NCBI GenBank assembly: GCA_903813345.2
Contig: CAIIXF020000001.1
Span: 29,689,915 to 29,749,914, forward strand
Reading direction: 5' to 3'
Length of the DNA: 60,000 nt
Origin: Owenia fusiformis
Lineage: Eukaryota; Annelida; Polychaeta; Sabellida; Oweniidae
Shown: piece by piece, positions 36,318 to 48,300 of the stretch
How the letters are laid out: each line of letters begins with the position of its first letter
How positions within the stretch are numbered: position 1 is the first letter of the stretch
Program-made: the position numbers and the translations under genes
The notes under the pieces: model-generated
What the model was told of the DNA's origin: nothing
Seen by the model: the letters and a program-made list of their open reading frames with translations, nothing else
Database searches by the model: none

Positions 36318-39300
36318 GTATAACGACACAAATTACATGTTAAAATCTGCTAAAATGTTTGTGGGCGATAATAGAGGTTCTGACTTCATGTTTCCTTGAT
36401 TTTTAGATAATTTACTCGTGTACCTCGTGTCTTATGAAGTTTCAGTCATTAGTAAATAACTAATATGTGATTCCAAGTAGGTATAGAAGGTTGAACAGTT
36501 GACAGGTTTATCTTTATCCTTATTTGCTGTTGTAATCACGAGGAATCACCCCCTACAGTCTGTTACACTGCTTCAAAGGCAAGCAGTTGAACCTGAAAAT
36601 TAAGAAATCTATAGACCATTGTGCCATAATATATAGAAAAATATATTCATATTGCACACGAATGACATTTGTATATTTCAGATTATTCAGTGTTTAGTGC
36701 AATAAGCCTGTGCCCTCTTGTAATTTGAGGTCTGTCCGCCATGTTATTTTTTTGAGAATTAACATGGTAGAGAAGCATCAAAATATAAGAGGTTACAGAG
36801 TTTATGAGCCAATTTACAAGCAATCCAACATATACAAATGTCATTTGTATGCAATATGAATATATTTTTCTATATATTATTGCACAATATTATTTAGATT
36901 TCTTATATTTCAGGTTTAACTGCTTGCCTTTGAAGCAGTGTAACAGACTGTAGTATGTATCCAACAGAATATTCGGTCTGTTATGATTGATATATTTCCT
37001 GTGGAAATCGCGGTGATATTTTTTGCACATTAATTTCTCGTTTATTATAAGAATGTTCACCTTGAAAATTGGTGAATATGTTGAAGAGATGTTCATCTTA
37101 AACTATAAGCAAAAATATTTGTATAAGGCGGGTACAAGTTGATATAAAATAATGAAATGTTCAGACTCACCGAAACTTCAGGATGTGTTCATAAGTAGAT
37201 CGCGAAATCAATGTCAAGGACGTTTGAGTTCACGAGATCCAAACGAGATATGCAAATTTTGAACTTTGACAACACATGACCACTTGATTACCTCGGCCTT
37301 CTTCATGAATATTTCCGCTCTATTTACTATAAATGAAGAAAATTAATCGGGATAATGATAATAAATGACTAGATCTAATAAATTCCCGCACAAATGGAAT
37401 TTAGCAATACGCTTCCGTAATGTTGCTCCCGCTCCACGTGTTATTTGTTTATAAATAGACTGACGTCACTGGCTAAATCTCGTTTATCGTGAGAATTGGC
37501 ATTGCCAAAATGGCTTGACCTAATCAATGGCTTCGCTACAAGAAGCGTCTGTACATTTTATGAATATCTTCAGTAAGAGGACAATATACGAAAAAATAAT
37601 ATTGTGAGTTCTTTATAAGGTAATCATTTTATCATTAAACAAACTTATTTGTAACATTTATACAACACCACATTTTACAATAGGTGACTTACAGTCTGGA
37701 TATTTATTCAGACGAAGGATACAGTCTAAATCACCCCCTCCCTCTGTATTACATACAGTAGAGGGAGCGACTGAATCCCCGTGCTTGTAATAACCCATGG
37801 GCACTCAGGGGAGCTGAAGTGTAACGAGCCAGATACAGACATAAAAGTCAAGCGAATGTGCTAAATTCAATGCCCCATGTGGGAATCAAACTCAGGACCT
37901 TCCGCTCACGCTCCAGTCTGATGCCCTACTGCTCTATGGCTAGCCATTACAGCTAGGCTGTAGCAGCGACCCAGCAGCGACTTGCTATTGAGGGTCATTA
38001 CACCATCATGCATCGCATATAGGTTACCTCTTTCAAAGGGTGATTGATCTGATAGAGCAGCCTTTGCACGCCCCCTACTTCAGAATCATGGCGCTTGTAT
38101 ATCTCCAAATGTTCCCGACATCTCCATTCTCCATTTGCGAAAGTCTGTAAATTACCAGCAGCTTTTCTTTATCCTCAAATGGATATATTTTCTACTGACA
38201 AAGCAAAATGATGGCTTTGACAGAAATTCACAAAGTAGTGTTCGAAATCTCTGGATGTAGGTTACTGGAGATTTAGCAATTCATTAATTTTGTGACATCT
38301 TCTTCCGTCAAAACCGATTCAACTCATGAATCTTGGTAATATCTGATTAACCGATGTGACAGGCAATTCTGTATATTTTTTTATTGTTTGAAATATTTAA
38401 ATTTTGTTGTCAATATGTTTCAGGTATACAAAGGCTTAGATATCATTACTAATAAAGTGACCCCTGAAGAACAAGTGCATTGCAAGCACCATTTATTGGA
38501 TTATGTTGACCCTCTGGTCACCTCATACAGGGTGACAGATTTCCGGGATGCTGCTTTACCTATTGTATCCTTCAATAACATTTAGTTAACTTTTGAAATT
38601 CACATGTCAGGGATTTCATATAAGAAAAAAATAATACCATTTTTTTACCAGAATGCTTTTTGATTTGAATATGTAATGATTATCATAAATACGTGTACCA
38701 CCAATATAGAATAGAATCAATATTATTGTCTGAATTTTCCAATTTTACCATAGTGTTAGAAACAGACCTTTGAAACTGCAAGCGCCTCCTCGTCTCCAGA
38801 AAATGACAGAATTTATAATTTCCAATGAAGAACATTTGCATGCTCACAATAACAAACTATCAAGAATGAAATCAATGAGTGTATACATAAATATTGTTCA
38901 ATTGTATGCGATAAAAATTCTAAATTCATGATTCATATTGATTTTATATAATTCATACCTTTTTGAATAAACCATCACTGACAATTCATATTAAAGTTCG
39001 AAGTTTTGAATTCCAAAAGCAAGTTCCAAATCCATTCCATTTCTGTGCTAGCCCTAGTTTACATGAATATTTTCCCCTACCCTAAGGCCGGGAGCCCAAT
39101 ATTTGTAGCCGAAGCTTCCTTTAAGGAAGTAAAATCAAATGAATCACTAAAAGTACTGGAAAGGTAATATTTCTTTAACTGCAGTTCTAGATAGCTGATC
39201 TTGAGAAGCAGAGGAAGCTAGCAGTAATTGTTGGAGGTACTAACTATTACATAGAGTCATTGCTGTGGAACTTTGTCTTAGATGACAACCAGGTACGTTT

Positions 39301-42300
39301 TTAGTCTAGCTACAAGCCTCTGTGACCCTACCCCCTCCCATTACCCTACCCCCTCCCATTACTTGACCACTCACCTTCTCACACGAGGGTGTGTAGTGGG
39401 GGGGGAGGGCTCACAAGGGCCTGTAGCTAAACTAGTTTTTTCATAATTTAAAATACCAATGAGCTTGTCAGTTGTAGGGAATACATGATCATGTTAATAT
39501 AATTATACTTGTATTATACTCACCATCAGCCTGTCATGCATTAAAATAACTAAATCATGACATGCGCTATCCAGGGTACATCAAAGTACATGCATCTATC
39601 CACATATAACTGGAATAAATTATGAAAAATCAATTAACGCATCAGGAAATAAAACAATACAAATATCATATGGCATTGCCCGTATAGTTCAAGTGAAGTA
39701 AAAATCATTAGGAGACCATAATTATAAAAGTGTCAATTTAATGAGTTCAATACGCTTACTACATTATGGGAAAGCTGAAACATGTCCCATGAATCACAAC
39801 TCGAAAGCGATAAATAATTATTTACAGAATGAAATAAAAAGGATGATTAGTACTTTTGCGTAAAAATCAATTTTTGTAACATTTGTTTTATTTTGTTTGT
39901 AACATTTAGAATATGCATTGTTTAAAATCTGCAATTATCTTATAATCCTTTTTGTTATTGATTTGAGGTAATTAGATAACATAATCTTGAGTTTATAACT
40001 AATCATGTAATATTTAAACAAGATCTCTTTCATGTCATGATGTCCGATTGGGGAAAAAGCACTGTTCATTTTACTGCATGTTTATATAGAATGGCTGAAA
40101 TATTTATTCATTAAATATTGATACGGTTTCCAGTGCATCAATACTATAACGTAAATGATAAAACAGAATAATGAAAATGTAAACCCAACAGACTTTAATA
40201 TATCAAGATTTGTAGTAATTTTTTATTTCATAGCTGAATAGCTTTAAATACAGGGTTTGTGCTGTCAATATGGTAAGATGCACTCACTACTCATATAGCA
40301 TCAAGGCTTTAGCCTAATTAACATTCATCTTGCATCTTCCAGACAGGTAATTTATGTCATTAAGTGATTTAACCAGGTGGATGAAAAAATTAGCAAACAC
40401 ATTTGTTCATTCTCATTAATAACAATCTAATTAATATCACACCTTCATGAGGATGTTGAATGTTGATTAATCATAATGTCCAATTTTTTTTTTCGGAATT
40501 GGCATTCTACAAACTGTATATGCATTCCTTAATCTTGGACCTAGTGATTATATTAAGAAATCAGGATGAGACTTCATGAAAAATCAATTAGTGAAAAATC
40601 TCCTCACAGATGCTGCTTTGCGTTAGTTGATGTATTTTAATTCTGTTTCGCATGTCATGTTGAGCTGTCAGGGACCCCCGAGAGAAATATCAGGTATAAA
40701 GTTACTTCCTTTGCGTAGGTACATTGTAGATACAAACATGTCTTCATAAAAACTGCATTTGAAATAAAAATGTTTGAACTTGTTCATAAAACTAACACAT
40801 AGCTCTGTATACCACAACACTTTGATCTGTTTGGTGTTTACAATGCATTGTTATATCAGGCACAAAAATAGTGTTATAATTAGGATGGCCTCTGTCCTTA
40901 TTAACTAAGGTACATTCATGGGTAAATTGTTCCATGGACCATGGGTTTGTTAAGGGGTTCAAGTACCCGAACTCCTTCAACAAAATTTAAAATATTATCA
41001 ATATTTGACAAAATTTCAGGTCAAATTCAGCCTGACACTTGGTATAGGCATAGTAGGGCAAGACTTGCTTCTTGTTTGGTTTTCAGTTTTTCAAAAGTAG
41101 CAACAGCGTATGAGGCATCTTGTTCAAGAGGCTGTCTCAACAAGTATTTTTCACACCAAATCAACATACCAAATATTTGACTTTTGATATTGGTTTCATT
41201 AAACAAATATCTCAATTATTTTATCTTAGTATCATAAAACTGTGTTTTTGATTATTTATTTAGACAATCTTTTGATTCACAATATTTATCAGCTATTATC
41301 CGAAGTACAAATAAAACGCAAAATGATATTATCTTGACAAAATTCTTTGGTTTGTTATGTTGACAGTTTTGTATCAATTAGAGAGGAAAATATACCAGGT
41401 AAATATCCTTGACTATTGTGTATATTTTTGAACACAAAAATTGATTTACTAAACAATGGTACTACTTTCTGATCAATACGTGTCTTTAGATTTCTTTGTT
41501 TTGAAATGTTGTAACTCTTTCGATTCATTCAGACCCTCCCGGATCTTGCAAAATGTGCAGATGCAAAAATCGTTAAAATTATTTTGACTTCTGAACTTTA
41601 TTATTTATTAAAGATCTGTTGACTTTTTTATTTGAGTGTATTAATGTTAATGTTGACAGATAGGTGTCGTTACTTTTGTTTTTAAAGTAGGGAAAAACTT
41701 GGCCATTGTAGGAATCCCTGAAATTCTGAGGGAAATTCTTTTAATTTCCATATTTTCTGTCCATCTGTCCGAATGGGCAATAACTTATAAAATATATGAG
41801 TCAACCAAATTAGTATCACAATTGGGTGAAAGATGTAACATACTGTATTTTCTATCATCACCCAAAGAGCGCACGTAACTTTTAACACAAAAACAGTCTC
41901 AGGAAAATGCCTTCTGGATTTCAAGAAATGTCCTTTTTTCTAAATATAATATCAGTTTTGGGAAGTTTTAGAGTTTGATTCATTGTTTTTGCAAAATTTA
42001 TGATTTTTTAGGAAACTAGAGATTTGTTGATAAACATGTATTAAGAAGTACATATACATTAATCTTCAAGTGTCAATTTTTGGGTTATTATCAAGTATAA
42101 TTTTAAAACTTAACCGATTTATTATTTTGTGGTTAAACTGGAACAAACATGAAATATTTTGTTACCCTGTGAATTTTTAGCGTGTGGTCTACCTACCTAT
42201 CCCATAACTAGTAGATTTGATTTATATAAAAATACTCAGCATTTACTTTCAACTGTTGATATGTGGTATTAAAGGAAATATGGTACAGGCGTATTGACAT

Positions 42301-45300
42301 AAATATCTTATTTCGTGTAATTTTTATTTGCGGCAAATAAGGACATAAAACCACACAGGAAACTGAACTATCTTCGCTCAAAAGACTTCGTAAAAAGCAA
42401 ATGAACTTAACTCTAATAATACGTCTGTGATTCCTGAATGGCTTGCTATTCAAAAACTGGCCTTTTTGGCATTTTCACCGATTATACTTATTGGCATTAA
42501 GTACAAACACGCAAAATGCAACTTCTTAGAAATGTTCTTTTTAAAAATTACAAGTGTGTCTGAGTTTATTCAAATAGCAATAAATGTTATTTGAGTAGGC
42601 TGTTAAGTGGTACATAGAGGTGTAAACTTGACGCCAATAGTAGGAATAAGTTTTATGATTAATATTCAAAATTTTATCAAAATGATATCTTTGGGATCTA
42701 CATATAGCACATCTACGAAAATTGTATATATATATAATAGGATTTATTTGTACTGATGTCCTTTTAGGGCCAAACGTACATCCAAACATACAATTTTCAT
42801 TAATGACAGTAAAAATAGCAATAAAGTAAAGAAAATATATTGAAAAAAATATTAACATGTAATATTTTTATCACACCCTTGTTATCGCACCCTTGGGTGC
42901 TATATTGTGCTCAATTTGCCGAGTGGTCATATGGGCGGGCGGTTGGGCGGGCAGGTTTATGAAAAATCTTGTTTACAGGTTTCTAGCCAAAGCATTTCCG
43001 AAATCTGTGTCTTTTTCAAATATAATAGCTTCAAATATTTTAATATAATCGGCAGGAAAGTTCGTCTGTTATATTATCGACAGGAAAGTTAACTTGTTAT
43101 ATTATCAGCAGGAAAGTTAGCCTGTTATATTTTCAGCAGGAAAGTTAGCCTGTTATGTTTTCAGCAGAAAAGCTAACCTGTTAAATTTTCAGCAGGAAAG
43201 TTAGCTACGGGACTATTTTTTCTGTTGATAGACATATGTTGTGCTCCGCCTCCAGAATTCTACCTTTTGATGGAGCACACGCGTGCCATTTTGTAACCCC
43301 TTTCTTAGTTGTTGTCACTCATTTCCTCACAGTTATACCCAATATGGTTCTCTCAGGTTTAACTACTGTTCCTAATTCAAGTGACTTTTAAGGAGCGTGT
43401 TCTTATTTATGGCTATTGTAAAGTAAAAAAAATGTACCAGAATACATTGCACTCATAATGATTTCCCTTGATTATGTTTTTATAAATAAACTTTGAAAAA
43501 TTCAAAAATATGTCCTTGAAATTTAATGAGGAAGTCTTTAAGTTTTAAAGTTCATATTTTTGATGTGGTGGTGTTTATTTTTGACAGGTTTGAGGTTAAT
43601 CATACCAGGAGATGACTGTTTTCAACTGTTTTTGTGCATTGAGAGGGAAGCAAAGCAGGACTTCCCAATTCCCTAATTGCTGGGAACATCTAATCTCACA
43701 ACAATGGGCAATGACACTTTTTGATTTTTTGAAAAATTATATTTTATTTGAAATGATGCAAAATGCTATTAATCATACTTGATTTAAAACTTTGGTAATA
43801 CATCATAAACTGTAGTTTTTCCATAAGTAATGGACATTTAAAATATAATACTTTTTGTTATACATGTGTATGTTTAAAGAAATATTTCTATACATTTTAT
43901 ATTTTCCCATTTATCAACATTTTGATTCATAAGGTTGTTATAACTTCACCTTTATAATTCAAAAATGAATCCACATTTACTGAATTAACAAAATAAAATG
44001 CCAATATATATTCTCAAGTAAAGATGTAACGGAACCTTGTTATGATTATGTAAGATAAACATCAGTTCAAGGGATGTTCCAATCTAATTAAGGGCTGCTA
44101 GTGAAACAAATATTTGGACACTTTTGATTGCTTCTGTTAAAAACTTATTGCATGACACACCACAAAGTAACAGGACAGAAAATAAGCATTTGCATCCAAG
44201 GTGTGTTAAAACCACCTTGGAACTCGAAGATGATTTATCAATTTAGAACATCATAAGATCATGGATGAGTATAGCAAGATAATGCAATTTATGATACCAT
44301 TGTTACACTTTTCAGTCTTTGATTGGTCAAACATAGGTCACATGACAGAATATAATCCATGATATTTACCATATTCACCAGTCATACATAAATTAATAGG
44401 GAATACATCCTGGTAATGCCTACTCAGAAAAATGAAGGTTGAGATTATGAAATAATGAATCCTTTAAATAAATATTTGATCAGTTCAAAATTATGAGAAA
44501 TAGTTCAGTCTGATAAACATTACCAAGAAATGTCTTGAATTTTGAAGATCCTCTGCCTGTATGTAGATATATACATGTATTTGGTTCTTTTGAAAACTGT
44601 TCCTTTTAGAGAGGCACACAGAAAGGTACATTCGGACAGTTTTTATCGTACCTAATAATACCTAATAAAGGTACGATATTGTCGTCAGCTTGACGGGCGG
44701 GCGGGCGGCGTCTCACTTTTCAGCTTGTCTACAGGTTTCCAGCCAAACCATTTGACAGATTCATCTGAAATTTTCAGGAATGTTTCTACGTATCAAAGTT
44801 AAGAACTGACTAGTTTTTGGGCATTCTGGGTAAATTTTAAGGTGGCCATTTTGGATTTTCCGTCCTAAAATCTTCACTTTCAAGACTTGTCTACAGGTTT
44901 CCAGCCAAACCATTTAACGGATTCATCTGAAATTTTCAGGAATGTTTCTACGTATCAAAGTTAAGAACTGATTAGTTTTTGGGCATTCTGGGTAAATTTT
45001 AAGGTGGCCATTTTGGATTTTCCGTCCTAAAATCTTCACTTTCAAGACTTGTCTACAGGTTTCCAGCCAAACCATTTGACGGATTCATCTGAAATTTTCA
45101 GGGATGTTTCTACGTATCAAAGTTAAGAACTCATTAGTTTTTTGGCATTCTGGGTAAAATTTAAGGTGGCCATTTTGGATTTTCCGTCCTAAAATCTTCA
45201 CTTTCAAGACTTGTCTACAGGTTTCCAGCCAAACCATTTGACGGATTCATTTGAAATTTACAGGGATGTTTCTACATATCAAAGTTAACAACTGATTAGT

Positions 45301-48300
45301 TTTTGGGCATTCTGGGTTAATTTTAAGGTGGCCATTTTGGATTTTCCGTCCTAAAATCTTCACTTTCAAGACTTGTCTACAGGTTTCCAGCCAAACCATT
45401 TGACGGATTCATCTGAAATTTTCAGGAATGTTTCTACGTATCAAAGTTAAGAACTGATTAGTTTTTGGGCATTCTGGGTAAATTTTAAGGTGGCCATTTT
45501 GGATTTTCCGTCCTAAAATCTTCACTTTCAAGACTTGTCTACAGGTTTCCAGCCAAACCATTTGACGGATTCATCTGAAATTTTCAGGGATGTTTCTACG
45601 TATCAAAGTTAAGAACTCATTAGTTTTTTGGCATTCTGGGTAAAATTTAAGGTGGCCATTTTGGATTTTCCGTCCTAAAATCTTCACTTTCAAGACTTGT
45701 CTACAGGTTTCCAGCCAAACCATTTGATGGATTCATCTGAAATTTTCAGGGGTGTTTCTACTTATCAAAGTTAAGAACTGATTAGTTTTTGGGCATTCTG
45801 GGTAAATTTTAAGGTGGCCATTTTGGATTTTCCGTCCTAAATTCTTCACTGTCACACTGCTGTGTTTTAGGTACGATATTGTTCACGTCTGTGCCTTGTT
45901 ACTTTATATCAGAGTATATTTTCTTTGTATTTTATGATTCAATGATTAGTTTCAGCTAAAGTAGTATTTGATGGCTGACGGACCATCAGCCGGCAGTTGA
46001 ATTTGCGAATTCTACCCTAGTTAATTCTGTGATTTCCGATCATATGATTATCCCATATTGAACCATCTCCATTTAGATAATATGAACATCATCAAATCGG
46101 GATAATTTTTACATGCACAATACTTATACATGTTGTATATGTGGTCATGCCACTTTTAAAGGCAAGCAAATAATATCATATTTTAGGCTGACATTTTCAA
46201 GATGTTTAATCCATTTCTGGTGGGACATTTAAAACGGCTTTTTACACCGAATTACACTTTAAGAGTTGATAATGTTGATAGATTTGATCCCTTGATAAAA
46301 TATATGACTTATCATTTGACAATCACTTTCAACATATTTGTAAAACATATGGTATTACAACAGTCAAAGTATGTCTAACACTTACAGTTTTAAACAAATG
46401 TTGACTGATTTTGAACTGTCTGATTTTTCATGGTGATCATATCCAAAATTTGGGTGGCACATGTATGTTACTTATGCGTAAGGACCTTTACAAAATTTTA
46501 TCTTTATCATGCCGCCTGATTAAATGGTAGCACGAAAATTAAGTCCCTCCCTCCTCTTTAAAGATAAATATAAATGCACAGGACTAAATAGGTCTTAAGC
46601 TGATATTACTATATATATTATAGACATTATAAGATATTTAGAATTTGCATTATGGGTAAGTGAGCATATTGCATCTAAATGAAAAGAAATAGAAATGGTT
46701 AAGTGAAGTATCATTGATTTTGACATAAAACGGGATAAATGGAAAAAAGTACTATGTATTTATCTGGCATTAGGAGCACAAAATTAGAATGTTCCTTTTT
46801 GTGAGGGGATTTCTTTAAAATTGTATGATTTGAATTTGAAATCCTATTTCAGTGCAGAAATGATGAATACCCAATTGTGTATGTTGGGTACACAGATGAA
46901 ACAAAATCTACATTTCAATTACTTCAAGTTCTTAAAAGGGCAAGACCTAATCCTTTTAAGACATTTTTTCTGAGCCAGACTTTAAAAAAAGAATTAGATG
47001 AGATAAATATATACATCTTAGTGAGGATGTCCGGGTATTGTGTTACAAAAAAACAATAAAGAAATATTTTGAATTCAGTTATGTAAGAAAAAGTTATTGT
47101 CAAAATTAATAAAAAATGTTATGTCACCTCCAAAGGTCTAAGGAACCACTCCTAAGTTGAACCAGAATGCCTGGTAAGTAAAATGGAAGTCAGTCTAGCT
47201 GCTAAGTAACATGCTATAGAAAGTTCATACTTCCCTGGATAATACCATTTGTAAAATTCTGTCAATTGACATTTTGTCACTTTGAATTACTTCAGTTTCT
47301 ACCACTTATCACGCTAACAGGGACCTCTGCATTGTTCAAAAATAAATTGAAGACGGGTGAATGACATCTGATTTAGATGAAATGTTATACAATACCTCAG
47401 ATGAAAACATAAATAAATAAATATTCATTGATTTTTATTGCACTTTGAAAAGTGCTATATTGCCATCGTCCTGTTTGAATCAGAAAGGTGAGATGAAAAT
47501 TTACAGTTTTGATGCCTCAATAGTAACTAACTGATGCCCTCTTATAAGAGTTTGAATATGTAACAATTGCAAGCTTATTATTATGATGAAGATATTTAGA
47601 TTCTGTCATTAAGATTCTAATCAAGTACATGTAGTAGAATTTTGATCAAACTCTAAATCTGATTTGGTATGTTGGACAGAAGGATTATTATGAATGAAGA
47701 TGAAACTCTCTTTTAAAAAAGCAAAATTGAACTATTGAAAAGGTTTGAATATTGAGAGAATTATTTTCCATCAAAACCCATCTGATATTATAACTACATG
47801 AATCACTGGTTGATCACTCAACTATAGGGGTTTACTATCTCTCAGATTAGACCAACTAGAATTATTTATTTTTCAAATGATTTTTTGGCCTGTTCGTCTC
47901 CAGTCTCTTATGGCTTGTCCTATATCTGCCTTTGAATCTCCCTTTCCTGGAGTTGCTTCATCAAATGTAACAAATTGTAAAACAAAATGAAATATGTCCT
48001 TCGGTTCATCGAATAACATTGTCCGGAAATTGCTTCATATTTGATGGACGTGTTAACAAGATGTAACATAATAGATTTGTCCTCGTGTGTCAACCAAACA
48101 TTTATAGGAATATCAATATTAGGAACTAATTGAAAATTGATATGCATATTCTGTTTTTATGTCACCACCTGACAAATTGTTATAGTGTCCAACTTTCCTG
48201 TGGTGACAGTTGGTGTTCAGTGGTTGGTGTTCGGTGGTTGGTGTATGGTATTCGGCATCTGTAACAAATAACAGGTGGTAACATTTTGATCTTAATGGCT

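Larger units (their letters stand above)
45896..48157 (+). other. TRIT1: TRIT1 intron 3, mostly unrecognised
   Basis: Apart from the candidate exon at 46853-47059 and a short repeat D copy at about 47697, nothing is recognised. Confidence 0.35.

Noticed and set aside
37529-37609. ATG frame [16 protein letters not shown] followed by a GTAAGA donor as alternative TRIT1 first exon
   Set aside because: The donor would leave phase 1 while TRIT1 exon 2 needs phase 0, so the frame would not continue.
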